Source of the DNA: CAJXMH01 sp964001305 | GTDB lineage: Bacteria; Bacteroidota; Bacteroidia; Flavobacteriales_E; Vicingaceae | Reading direction: 5' to 3' | Assembly: GCA_964001305.1 (NCBI GenBank) | Contig: CAXFAI010000007.1 | Coordinates: forward strand, 96,808-160,807 | DNA length: 64,000 bases | In this document: one piece after another, positions 26,614 to 35,217 of the stretch | How positions within the stretch are numbered: position 1 is the stretch's first letter | Layout: each line of letters opens with the position of its first letter | Position numbers and translations under genes: made by a program | Notes under the pieces: model-generated | The model's database searches: none | What the model saw: the letters and a program-made list of their open reading frames with translations, nothing else | What the model was told of the DNA's origin: nothing

Positions 26614-28443
26614 TTAATTCATATATTGTTTAAGCATTATATAATTCCAACTCAATCGCTTTTCCTCTTTTGTTATAATTCCAAGCTTTTTTAATTCATT
26701 AACAGCTGAATTTCTCATATTTAAAAATTCACCCTCATTTAAAATTTTATCCTGAGGTGTAGCAAATCCAACTTTTTCCTTTCTCCAAACAATCTCTTGA
26801 GGTAAAATACTTTCCATACTTCTTCTTAGTAAATATTTTTTCCAACCATCTTTTATGATAAATTGATTTGGCAAAGTAAAAACAAACTCAACTAATTCAT
26901 GATCTAAAAATGGCAACCTAACTTCAATTGAGTTACTCATCGCATTTCGATCTGAATACTTTAACAAAGAAGCTAAGCCATAAAATTGCATAGATGCTGC
27001 TAAGTTTTCTTTCAATCCTGCCCTTTCTTTCCTAAATTTTTCCTTCTTTTTAAAATGCTTCACTATATCTGGGGAGATACTATTAAAGAAAGGGGAATCA
27101 GCTTTCCTTATTCTTCTTCTGAGAGTTGCCAATTTACTGTATAAATTGGCATTTTTACTCAATAAAAATTGCTCTTTATTATTCAACTCATAATCAGCTC
27201 CATAAAGATTTCTATAACCTTCTAACTCAGATGATAGTAACGATGAATGAGCAGTTTTTAGCTCATAATAATAACTAGTTTGAAAAGGAATGTAACCTCC
27301 TAAAAATTCATCAGCACCTTGTCCATCTAGTAATACTTTAACATTATTTGATTTTGAGAGTTTATACACCTCAAACTGAGCACTAATGCTTAAACTTCCA
27401 AATGGCTCGTCTTGTGCTTTCACTATTTGATTAAAATTTCTTGTAATACTCTCATAATCAGGAAAAACTTTATTAAACTTTGCTTTTCCCCAATACTTCG
27501 CCGCGAGCATATCTACATACTTTTCTTCATCTTTTTTAAAGCCAGGAAAGCAAGCTGAAAATGTAGAAAATTGTTTAGGCGCATCATCATTTAATAATAA
27601 TGAGACTATGGTTGATGAATCTAATCCTCCTGATAAGCTTGACCCAACCGCTACATCGCTTCTAAGTCTTAACTCAATTGAACTTTTTAAGCGTTGACGA
27701 AACTCATCACTTGCAGCTTGTATACCAAGCTTGCTTTTCCCCCAATTAGATTTATCTAACTGCCAATATTTACTCGAAACAATGTTTCCTTCTAAATTAA
27801 TTTGCAAAAAAGTAGCAGGAGGTAATTCGAATACATTTTTATAAAATGTAGACTTTACCTCATTGGTTGCCTTTGGAAGATTATACAGTAAGTAATTAAA
27901 ATAACTTTCTTCCGGTATTTCCTTTTCTACCCCATAATTCCATAAACCCTTAATTTCAGAACAAAATATAAATTCTTTGTCTTTTATTGAATAATAAAAC
28001 GGCTTCTCTCCAAAACGATCTCTAGCAGCAAACCCTTTCTGTTCTTTCGTATCCCAGATAAAAAATGAAAACATTCCATTTAACAAATGCACACACTGCT
28101 CCTTGTATTTTGAATACAATGCTAGTAATACTTCTGTATCGGTTTCTGATTTAAACACAAAACCACTCTTTATTAGATCTTCCTTTAGTTCAATATAATT
28201 ATATATTTCTCCGTTAAAAGTGATTATATATCTTCCTTCTTCATATGTCATAGGCTGAGCTCCTTGACTAGAAAGATCAATAATTGAAAGTCTTCTATGT
28301 ATTAATCCAATTTGAGATTTTTCATCAAACCATTCACCATCACCATCAGGTCCTCTATGCTTAATAGAAGCACTTAAACTTTTAAGTCCTTCCTTATTTA
28401 TTGATTCTTTTTTAAATGAAATAACTCCACCAATTCCACACAT
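26614..28443 (-). CDS. asnB: Asparagine synthetase (glutamine-hydrolysing)
   Basis: A 609-residue enzyme of the AsnB type. The N-terminal MCGIGGV supplies the Cys-2 nucleophile of the class II glutaminase domain (about 1-215), with NGEIYNY and a FAARDRFGEKPFYYS block. The ATP-pyrophosphatase domain carries SSLSGGLDSSTIVSLLL and LDGQGADEFLGGY. In surface-polysaccharide loci, AsnB homologues often amidate uronic-acid sugars rather than make free asparagine. Lying between two sulfotransferase genes (3- and 2-base gaps) favours that role here (inference). Confidence 0.93.
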   Translation of the reverse strand: MCGIGGVISFKKESINKEGLKSLSASIKHRGPDGDGEWFDEKSQIGLIHRRLSIIDLSSQGAQPMTYEEGRYIITFNGEIYNYIELKEDLIKSGFVFKSETDTEVLLALYSKYKEQCVHLLNGMFSFFIWDTKEQKGFAARDRFGEKPFYYSIKDKEFIFCSEIKGLWNYGVEKEIPEESYFNYLLYNLPKATNEVKSTFYKNVFELPPATFLQINLEGNIVSSKYWQLDKSNWGKSKLGIQAASDEFRQRLKSSIELRLRSDVAVGSSLSGGLDSSTIVSLLLNDDAPKQFSTFSACFPGFKKDEEKYVDMLAAKYWGKAKFNKVFPDYESITRNFNQIVKAQDEPFGSLSISAQFEVYKLSKSNNVKVLLDGQGADEFLGGYIPFQTSYYYELKTAHSSLLSSELEGYRNLYGADYELNNKEQFLLSKNANLYSKLATLRRRIRKADSPFFNSISPDIVKHFKKKEKFRKERAGLKENLAASMQFYGLASLLKYSDRNAMSNSIEVRLPFLDHELVEFVFTLPNQFIIKDGWKKYLLRRSMESILPQEIVWRKEKVGFATPQDKILNEGEFLNMRNSAVNELKKLGIITKEEKRLSWNYIMLKQYMN

Positions 28444-28446
28444 AAA

Positions 28447-29358
28447 TTATTGTAATCTTCTTTTAACGTATAAAAATGGTTTTAAGACCTTAAGCGATTT
28501 CAATTCTTCTTTCCAGTTTAAAAAAAAACTAAAAACGTAATTAAATACTTTATAGGAATTAGAAACCTCATAATTCGCAATTTTCAATTCTTTAAATAAG
28601 ATTGAATTTAAAACAAAACGTTGTAAAATATTCAAATCGTTTTTCCATTGATTTGCTTTCTTCTTATTAACTCCACTATTATACATTTCATTTGTATACC
28701 AAATGTCATTAATATGAACATCTCTTGAATAGTCTCCCGATTTATTTCTTAGTACCTCTTCCGAATAGTTTTTGATTTCCAAAGTCGAAAACAACGTCTT
28801 TAAATGCTCTTCAGGGTCAATCAAAAAGTCTTCATACTTGATTTCTATGAATCGATTCGGATGTTCTTCTTTGACTTGTCTTGCAATTTCTTGTCTTTGA
28901 ATCCAATATTTTGAGGTTCGAATTAAATTGAGTTCAGTTAGATTCTTCCCTTTTTTTTTTGCTCTTTTCTTTACCTTCAAATGAGAATTTACTACTCCCC
29001 TTCCATCACGGTAGATATAAATAAAAAGTGCTTCAGGATAAAGATTTAAAAGTGTGTGAGCAACTTCAATATTTGTCGGCGTCTTTTCAGTAATTACCTT
29101 TATGTCTTCTGAATAAAAGCCTTTAAAAAAAGAACTATAAAAGTCTTTAAAATGATTTTCCAAATCAAGGTCTTCCATGTAGACTTGTAAAGCCTCTTTA
29201 TGGTTATAAAATTTTTGATACAGTTTAAATACATCACGAGTATGATAAAACTCTGGTCCACCAGAAATTTCTGGATGTGATAGCAGATACTTTTGAATCA
29301 TTGTTGTGCCCGACCTACCTGCACCACCAACGAAAACAAATCGAGATTCATTAAACAT
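28447..29358 (-). CDS. Sulfotransferase family protein
   Basis: A 303-residue protein with the classical PAPS loop FVGGAGRSGTTMIQKYLLSHPEI at residues 8-30 and the 3'-phosphate motif FIYIYRDGRGVVNSHLKVKKR at about 114-134. It differs clearly in sequence from the second sulfotransferase two genes downstream, so the two probably act on different sugar positions. Its start overlaps the flippase stop by 8 bases. The C-terminus is basic. Confidence 0.9.
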   Translation of the reverse strand: MFNESRFVFVGGAGRSGTTMIQKYLLSHPEISGGPEFYHTRDVFKLYQKFYNHKEALQVYMEDLDLENHFKDFYSSFFKGFYSEDIKVITEKTPTNIEVAHTLLNLYPEALFIYIYRDGRGVVNSHLKVKKRAKKKGKNLTELNLIRTSKYWIQRQEIARQVKEEHPNRFIEIKYEDFLIDPEEHLKTLFSTLEIKNYSEEVLRNKSGDYSRDVHINDIWYTNEMYNSGVNKKKANQWKNDLNILQRFVLNSILFKELKIANYEVSNSYKVFNYVFSFFLNWKEELKSLKVLKPFLYVKRRLQ

Positions 29359-30838
29359 TTAGACGATCTAAAATTTTAACAAAAATAGCTGTTTGTTTTG
29401 AACCTAATAAGTAAGGTCTAATTGCACTGTAAGAAACAATGCCTACTTTGAGAATTACCCAATAAATAACAATCATGTAAAAAAAAGACATGAAAAGAAA
29501 CACATAAATATTTGTAAAATTCACAAACACAACATAAAGTAACATACTAAATACCAATGAAGTAAACGCAATTAAAAAAAGCTTCTTTAAATCAAACGTT
29601 TTCAAAAAAGTTGTATTTAATATTTTACTGGATTGTATCTGTAGCACCATGGCTAAGGTGTAGTAAGAAATAATAGAAGCAATCGCTGCTCCCATTGCAC
29701 CTATCATGTTTATAAAAATATAATTAAGTATGATATTTAGAATAAAAACTGATAAGTCACAGAAGAAAATATACTTTGTTTTTCCTGATAAAATGGATAC
29801 ATCTCTAAAGTCATTTATTCGTAAAAATAAAATCAAATTGTAAATCATAAAAATTGATTGGCTTTCTAAGTAATTCTTACCCAAATAGATAGATATAAAG
29901 TAGGACGAAAAGACAAGCAAGAAAACCAATAAGGGATAGATCAATAAAGCTGCTGAGGTTGATGCTCTCTTTTTCAATTTTACTATTGAGGATAAATCAT
30001 TTGTTTTAAAAAGCTTAGTTACATCAGCCATAGTAATAGTAATCATAGAACTGTATATCAGAAAAAGGAACGGAATGGGAACTGCTCCCATTCGATAGAT
30101 AGCATAGTCTTCAGTGGAAAGAATTTTACTCACCATTACACCATCTGTTTGAACTAATAAAGTAGTTGTAATTCCTGCTAATGAAAGTGGAAGCCCTTTC
30201 TTTAAGATGTCTATGATTTCATTAAAATTTACTTTCTGATTAAAAACTCGCTTAGGCAGAAAAAACAAGCAACTCAATAGATACAGAAACTCAACCACAC
30301 ATAGCCCTATAAATAAGTACTCCAAACTACCGTAATATTGGACACTTATAAAAATGACTGAAACTCTTGCCAGATTAGAAAGTATGGTAAGAATACTTAT
30401 AGACTTAACTTGATGAAAATAATTTAAGCAACTTATTGTTGCTTCAGTTATTAAACCAAAAACAATACTAAGTCCATAAAGCTTCAATAAGCTGCCAAGT
30501 GGAGGATTATCTAAATAATCCGCAACAGAATTAGCGCTAAAATGCAAGACAACAACGCCCAAAAACCCAACTATAAAACTAGCTATCAGCATGTTATAAA
30601 CTGCACTATAATCATTATCCTCTTTACCTAATTCTCTATAAACTAATTTAACAATCCCAAAAGAAAATAAGACTTTGAAAATTCCCAATACAAGTAAAAC
30701 TTGTCCGTAAGTACCATATTCTTCAACTTTAAGAGCTCTTGCTAAATATGGCACCATAACTATATTAACCAAGGCATTTACTAATCTACCAAAAGCAATC
30801 CAAGAAAACCTCGCACCAAAAGTCTTATTTGTACTCAT
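29351..30838 (-). CDS. wzx: Wzx-type oligosaccharide flippase (MVF/MATE superfamily)
   Basis: A 495-residue protein with about 12-14 predicted helices. The N-terminal region FSWIAFGRLVNALVNIVMVPYLARALKVEEYGTYGQ is characteristic of polysaccharide-biosynthesis flippases, which turn undecaprenyl-linked repeat units to the periplasmic face. It heads the operon flippase, sulfotransferase, asnB, sulfotransferase. This implies that sulfation and amidation act on the lipid-linked unit before or at export (inference). No promoter with a clean TAnnTTTG was seen in the 169-bp divergent gap to pckA. Confidence 0.88.
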   Translation of the reverse strand: MSTNKTFGARFSWIAFGRLVNALVNIVMVPYLARALKVEEYGTYGQVLLVLGIFKVLFSFGIVKLVYRELGKEDNDYSAVYNMLIASFIVGFLGVVVLHFSANSVADYLDNPPLGSLLKLYGLSIVFGLITEATISCLNYFHQVKSISILTILSNLARVSVIFISVQYYGSLEYLFIGLCVVEFLYLLSCLFFLPKRVFNQKVNFNEIIDILKKGLPLSLAGITTTLLVQTDGVMVSKILSTEDYAIYRMGAVPIPFLFLIYSSMITITMADVTKLFKTNDLSSIVKLKKRASTSAALLIYPLLVFLLVFSSYFISIYLGKNYLESQSIFMIYNLILFLRINDFRDVSILSGKTKYIFFCDLSVFILNIILNYIFINMIGAMGAAIASIISYYTLAMVLQIQSSKILNTTFLKTFDLKKLFLIAFTSLVFSMLLYVVFVNFTNIYVFLFMSFFYMIVIYWVILKVGIVSYSAIRPYLLGSKQTAIFVKILDRLNV

Positions 30839-30929
30839 AGAAGTCGGCTAAATTAAATGAATATAAAGTTTTGAATAGAAGCTGTTGAAAAAACTTTTCT
30901 TGAAAAACAGATATTTATAAAAAGGCATT

Positions 30930-30937
30930 TACCTTTG
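30930..30937 (+). promoter_or_regulatory. -7 promoter element of pckA
   Basis: TACCTTTG, predicting a 5' leader of about 65 bases before the ATG at 31008. The leader contains a possible stem (ACGAAAAA at 30958-30965 with TTTTTCGT at 30979-30986). Confidence 0.45.
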
Positions 30938-31007
30938 TATTAACAAATCATTAATTCACGAAAAACCTGTTCCTTAATTTTTTCGTTTTAAATCAAAAAA
31001 ACATTTT

Positions 31008-32621
31008 ATGAACGAGTATGGAAGAAAAGCCGAAAAGGCTTCTATTTCTAATTTAGGCCTTAGTAATGTGGCTGCTGCTTATTGGAATTTAAGCCCTGCA
31101 GAATTAGTTGAAGAAAATATTCTACGTGGCGAAGGAGTATTAAATGATACTGGAGCTTTAGCTATTGATACTGGTGAATTTACTGGTAGGTCTCCAAAAG
31201 ACCGTTTCATTGTAGAAGATGAAATTACCAAAGATGCTGTTTGGTGGGGAAATATCAACATCAAATTTGATGCTGATAAATTTGATAGTTTATACAATCG
31301 AGTAACGGCTTATTTAGCCGGAAAAGAAGTGTATGTTAGAGACGCTTATGCTTGTTCCGCTGAAAAGTATAAGCTAAACTTAAGACTAGTTGCTGAATTT
31401 CCATATTCTAGCTTGTTTGCATACAACATGTTCTTAAGACCTACAGCTGAAGAATTGCAAAATTTTGATCCTGAGTGGAACATTATTTGCGCTCCTGGTT
31501 TTAAAGCTGATCCTGAAATTGATGGTACAAGACAACACAATTTCGCAGTGATGAACTTCAGCAAAAAGATTCTCTTAATTGGAGGAACTGGTTATACTGG
31601 TGAAATCAAAAAAGGAATTTTCTCAGCCTTGAATTTTATCTTACCACATCAAAAGAATGTATTATCGATGCATTGCTCGGCTAATGTTGGTCAAGATGGT
31701 GATACTGCTGTTTTCTTTGGACTTTCAGGTACAGGTAAAACTACCCTTTCTTCAGATCCAAATAGAAGATTAATTGGAGATGATGAACACGGTTGGGATA
31801 ACGATTCTGTTTTTAACTTTGAAGGTGGATGTTATGCCAAGTGTATTGACTTAAGCAGAGAAAAAGAACCTCAGATTTACGATGCCATCAAATTTGGTGC
31901 ATTGTTAGAAAACATCAACTTTAAAGAAGATACATCAGAAGTTGACTATACTAATGGTGACAAAACGGAAAATACTAGGGTAAGTTATCCAATTTACCAT
32001 ATTGATAATATTCAAGAAGGTTCTATTGGAGGTCATCCAAAGAACATTTTCTTTTTAACTTGTGATGCTTACGGTGTTTTACCTCCTATTTCAAAGCTTA
32101 CCAAAGGTCAAGCGATGTATCACTTTATATCAGGATACACAGCTAAAGTAGCAGGAACTGAAGCAGGTATCACTGAGCCACAAACTGCATTTTCAGCTTG
32201 TTTTGGAGCTCCTTTTATGCCATTACACCCAACTAAGTATGCTGAAATGCTAGGTGAAAAAATGGATGAGCATGAGGTAAATGTTTGGCTAATCAATACT
32301 GGTTGGTCAGGTGGAGAATACGGAGTAGGTTCAAGAATTAAATTGAGCTATACCCGTGAAATGATTACCGCTGCTTTAGAAGGAAAATTGAATGATGTTG
32401 AATATGTTCAGCACGAAGTTTTTGGTTTGGCAATGCCAACTGAATGTCCGGGTGTGCCTTCTGAAATTTTAAGTCCTAAAAATACTTGGAATGATAATGA
32501 AGCCTATGACAATAAAGCAGATAAGCTTGCAAATGCTTTTGTAGCAAACTTTGACAAGTTTAAAGAGTATGCCAACGAAGAAATTCTAAACGCAGCTCCT
32601 CAAGCTTCGGTTAAAGCTTAA
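31008..32621 (+). CDS. pckA: Phosphoenolpyruvate carboxykinase (ATP)
   Basis: A 537-residue enzyme that converts oxaloacetate and ATP to PEP, CO2 and ADP, the entry step of gluconeogenesis. Seen: FTGRSPKDRFIV near residues 59-70, the kinase-1a P-loop FFGLSGTGKTTLSSDP, kinase-2 LIGDDEHGWD, and the C-terminal INTGWSGGEYGVGSRIKLSYTR. The length is typical for ATP-type PckA. It has a single promoter and ends in a strong intrinsic terminator at 32641, so it is monocistronic. Confidence 0.98.
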   Translation: MNEYGRKAEKASISNLGLSNVAAAYWNLSPAELVEENILRGEGVLNDTGALAIDTGEFTGRSPKDRFIVEDEITKDAVWWGNINIKFDADKFDSLYNRVTAYLAGKEVYVRDAYACSAEKYKLNLRLVAEFPYSSLFAYNMFLRPTAEELQNFDPEWNIICAPGFKADPEIDGTRQHNFAVMNFSKKILLIGGTGYTGEIKKGIFSALNFILPHQKNVLSMHCSANVGQDGDTAVFFGLSGTGKTTLSSDPNRRLIGDDEHGWDNDSVFNFEGGCYAKCIDLSREKEPQIYDAIKFGALLENINFKEDTSEVDYTNGDKTENTRVSYPIYHIDNIQEGSIGGHPKNIFFLTCDAYGVLPPISKLTKGQAMYHFISGYTAKVAGTEAGITEPQTAFSACFGAPFMPLHPTKYAEMLGEKMDEHEVNVWLINTGWSGGEYGVGSRIKLSYTREMITAALEGKLNDVEYVQHEVFGLAMPTECPGVPSEILSPKNTWNDNEAYDNKADKLANAFVANFDKFKEYANEEILNAAPQASVKA

Positions 32622-32640
32622 TATTAATAATATTTCCAAG

Positions 32641-32672
32641 AAAGCCATGTACGTTTGTACATGGCTTTTTTT
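32641..32672 (+). terminator. Intrinsic terminator of pckA
   Basis: A perfect 12-bp stem, AAAGCCATGTAC (32641-32652) with GTACATGGCTTT (32657-32668), has a GTTT loop and runs into a T tract to 32672. It lies 20 bases after the pckA stop. Confidence 0.93.
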
Positions 32673-32678
32673 GTTGCT

Positions 32679-32686
32679 TAAATTTG
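32679..32686 (+). promoter_or_regulatory. -7 element, N4 before the start codon
   Basis: TAAATTTG followed by four bases and the ATG at 32691. A TTTG 21 bases upstream (32654-32657) lies in the terminator loop. The spacing predicts an mRNA beginning at or next to the start codon. Confidence 0.5.
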
Positions 32687-32690
32687 AATA

Positions 32691-34064
32691 ATGTATGCCA
32701 TTGTCGATTTAGAAACAACCGGAGGTAGTGCCACCAAGAGTAGAATTACAGAGGTAGCCATCGTAAAACATGATGGGAATCAAATTGTAGAAGAGTTTCA
32801 AACACTGATTAACCCACAAAGAGAAATTCCACCTCAAATTGTAAGACTTACCGGCATTACTGATGAAATGGTTATAGATGCTCCCACTTTTTCTCAAGTT
32901 GCTGATCAAATAGAAAAGCTTACCCAAGACTGTATTTTTGTAGCGCATAATGTCAATTTCGATTATAGCTTTTTAAGAGCAGCCTTTCAACAAAATGGAC
33001 AATCGTTTAAGCGCAAAAAACTGTGTACCGTTCGATTAAGTAGAAAACTTCTTCCAGGAAAAGCCTCATACAGCTTAGGGAAACTTTGTAAGTCAGAAGA
33101 AATTCCCCTTCAGAATAGGCATAGAGCTATGGGCGATGCTAAAGCTACTGCCCTATTGTTTGAAAAGCTTTTAAAAATAGACACTGAAGGGTTTATTCAA
33201 AAAGCTTTAAATCCGCTTTCGCTAGAAGCATTGCTCCCTCCTAACCTAGCCAAGGCTGATTTTAATGCGCTGCCTGAAGAACAAGGTTTGTATTACATGA
33301 AGGACAAACAAGGTAAAATCGTTTATATCGGCCAAGCTAAAAACATCAAAAAAAGAGTTCATAGTCACTTCTCTGGAAATTCAAATACCCGCTCTAAATA
33401 CCACTTTGTAAAAAATATTTATAGCCTTGATTTTAAACTAATTCCTTCAAAGCTCATTTTGGATATTTCAGAAGCTGCAGAAATCAAAAAGCATTGGCCT
33501 AGATACAACAGTTCTTTAAAAAGATTCAGCTTGAATTATGGCCTATTTTTATTTGAAGATAGAAAAGGATACCAAAGATTGAATATTGGAAAATGTGGCA
33601 AATTTGATAAACCGATTCATGCATTTAGGAATCAGCATGAAGCACATGAATTTGTAGAAAATTTGGTTATAAACCATCAACTATGTCCTAGGCTATGTGG
33701 ACTACAGCCCTTAGGAAGCGGTAAATGCAACTATTTCAAACCAGTGGATTGCAAGGGAGCTTGTACAAGTGAAGAAGAAGCTAAAAGCTACAATCAGCGA
33801 ATAAATAAAGCTTTAGATCTTGAAATCAAGGAGAACTCGACTTATTTGGTGAGAGATGAAGTAAGCATGAATCATGAATCGGCTATTGTGCTTATAGAAA
33901 ATGGTAGATTTAAAGGATACGGAACAATTCCAAAACAAGAAACCAGCTTAAATTTAGAGCAAATAAAAAGCCGCATAACAGCGGCTTATGATGACCAAGA
34001 TATGGCCAACTTAGTTCATGCGTTTCTCTCCAATCATGAAGCAGAAATCAGCTATTTTAGTTAA
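32691..34064 (+). CDS. DnaQ-like exonuclease / UvrC-type GIY-YIG nuclease fusion
   Basis: A 457-residue protein with two nuclease domains. Residues 1-165 are a DEDDh 3'-5' exonuclease of the DNA polymerase III epsilon type: IVDLETTGG with Asp/Glu, FVAHNVNFDYSFLR, and HRAMGDAKATALLF with the catalytic His and Asp. Residues about 195-285 are a GIY-YIG domain: GLYYMKDKQGKIVYIGQAKNIKKRV and a later EAAEIKKHWPRYN with Glu. The C-terminal 170 residues include a Cys pattern (CPRLCG...GKCNYF...CKGAC) resembling UvrC/Cho relatives. Known DnaQ-UvrC-like fusions exist; the role in repair is inference. It ends overlapping hsp20 by 8 bases. Confidence 0.9.
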   Translation: MYAIVDLETTGGSATKSRITEVAIVKHDGNQIVEEFQTLINPQREIPPQIVRLTGITDEMVIDAPTFSQVADQIEKLTQDCIFVAHNVNFDYSFLRAAFQQNGQSFKRKKLCTVRLSRKLLPGKASYSLGKLCKSEEIPLQNRHRAMGDAKATALLFEKLLKIDTEGFIQKALNPLSLEALLPPNLAKADFNALPEEQGLYYMKDKQGKIVYIGQAKNIKKRVHSHFSGNSNTRSKYHFVKNIYSLDFKLIPSKLILDISEAAEIKKHWPRYNSSLKRFSLNYGLFLFEDRKGYQRLNIGKCGKFDKPIHAFRNQHEAHEFVENLVINHQLCPRLCGLQPLGSGKCNYFKPVDCKGACTSEEEAKSYNQRINKALDLEIKENSTYLVRDEVSMNHESAIVLIENGRFKGYGTIPKQETSLNLEQIKSRITAAYDDQDMANLVHAFLSNHEAEISYFS

Positions 34065-34488
34065 TCGAAATTAATCTACTTGCTGATTTCTTCTGTTCTT
34101 CTTTCTTAGGAATACTTACTTTCAGTACCCCATCTACATAACTTGCTGATATCTTACTTTCATCAACATGTTCTGGTAGCGTAAATGTTCTTCGAAAAGT
34201 ACGATAACTGAATTCTCTTCTTGAATACTTTTCCTTTTCTTCAACTTGCTCCTCATGGCTTTCTGAAGAAATTCCCAAAATGTTTTCATTGAGTTCAATT
34301 TTAAAATCCTCTTTTTTCATACCAGGAGCTGCTAATTCCAATTCAAAATTGGTTTCATTTTCTTTTACATTAACAGCAGGTACTGTGCTATTCACCCAAG
34401 AAGAATTTGTAGGTGTTTCAAACATATCACCTCCAAAAACTTCATCTAAAAACGATGGAAAACGCTCTTTAAATTTTACTAATGTCAT
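34057..34488 (-). CDS. Small heat-shock protein, Hsp20/alpha-crystallin family
   Basis: A 143-residue holdase chaperone that binds unfolding proteins. The alpha-crystallin domain spans about 35-135. It includes FELELAAPGMKKEDFKIELNENILGIS and FRRTFTLPEHVDESKISASYVDGVLKVSIPKKE with the family-typical GVL motif. A short Lys/Ser-rich C-terminal extension ends SRLISIN with an I-x-I-like end. Its 5' region (34489-34645) is shared with divergent smpB. No clean TAnnTTTG element was seen for it, so a stress-specific control is possible. Confidence 0.94.
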   Translation of the reverse strand: MTLVKFKERFPSFLDEVFGGDMFETPTNSSWVNSTVPAVNVKENETNFELELAAPGMKKEDFKIELNENILGISSESHEEQVEEKEKYSRREFSYRTFRRTFTLPEHVDESKISASYVDGVLKVSIPKKEEQKKSASRLISIN

Positions 34489-34633
34489 GATATTTAATTT
34501 TATGATTTAACTTCTTTACAACCCTTTCAACAAACTGAATACCAAAGGCGTATACGACAAAACAGCTGACAATATTTCCTTTTTATCACCTATAAAACTG
34601 ACAAGTTTTCACTTTCATTCCTGTATGAAAGCT

Positions 34634-34641
34634 TACCTTTG
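34634..34641 (+). promoter_or_regulatory. -7 element, N4 before smpB
   Basis: TACCTTTG, then four bases, then the ATG at 34646. This predicts a leaderless or nearly leaderless smpB message. Confidence 0.55.
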
Positions 34642-34645
34642 ATGC

Positions 34646-35107
34646 ATGGCCAATTCATTTTCAAACAACGTTAGTATTCGAAATAAAAAAGCATATCATT
34701 TATATGAAATCATCGATGAATATGAAGCTGGTATTCAGTTATTAGGTACCGAAATAAAGTCGTTACGAGAAGGAAAAGCAAGCATAAAAGAAGGTTATTG
34801 TGCCTTTAAAAAAGGAGAACTGTTTGCGCTAAATATCAATATTACACCTTATTCAGAAGCAAGTTTTTCAAACCATGAACCAACAAGACAACGAAAACTT
34901 TTATTGCATAAGCATGAGTTAGAAAAGCTCTTTAAAAAGAAGAAAGACGTAGGTCTAACCATTGTTCCAATATCCCTTTATATAAACAAAAAAGGGCTTG
35001 CTAAACTAAAAATTGCACTTGCTAAAGGGAAAAAACTTCAAGACAAGCGCGAAAGTCTAAAGGCGAAAGATGCTAAAAGACAAATGGATAGAGCTTTAAA
35101 GCAATAA
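34646..35107 (+). CDS. smpB: SsrA-binding protein SmpB
   Basis: A 153-residue protein that delivers tmRNA to stalled ribosomes. The OB-fold core is complete: NKKAYHLYEIIDEYEAGIQLLGTEIKSLREGKASIKEGYC, then NHEPTRQRKLLLHKHELEKLFKK and LTIVPISLYINKKGLAKLKIALAKGKKLQDKRE. The basic C-terminal tail (AKDAKRQMDRALKQ) is the part that enters the mRNA channel. It is monocistronic. Confidence 0.97.
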   Translation: MANSFSNNVSIRNKKAYHLYEIIDEYEAGIQLLGTEIKSLREGKASIKEGYCAFKKGELFALNINITPYSEASFSNHEPTRQRKLLLHKHELEKLFKKKKDVGLTIVPISLYINKKGLAKLKIALAKGKKLQDKRESLKAKDAKRQMDRALKQ

Positions 35108-35188
35108 CCTTTTATATCTTTTATTAGCCGTTTATAAACTTTATATAGTCTTCATGGTTTGACAATGTCAGACTAACAAAAGTCGTGA

Positions 35189-35196
35189 TACTTTTG
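35189..35196 (+). promoter_or_regulatory. -7 promoter element of the TonB receptor
   Basis: TACTTTTG, 21 bases before the ATG at 35218. It overlaps an in-frame GTG at 35185, which is therefore rejected as a start. A TGACAATGTCA palindrome lies just upstream (35160-35170). Confidence 0.5.
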
Positions 35197-35217
35197 CGGC
35201 CGAAATCAGACCAAAAA

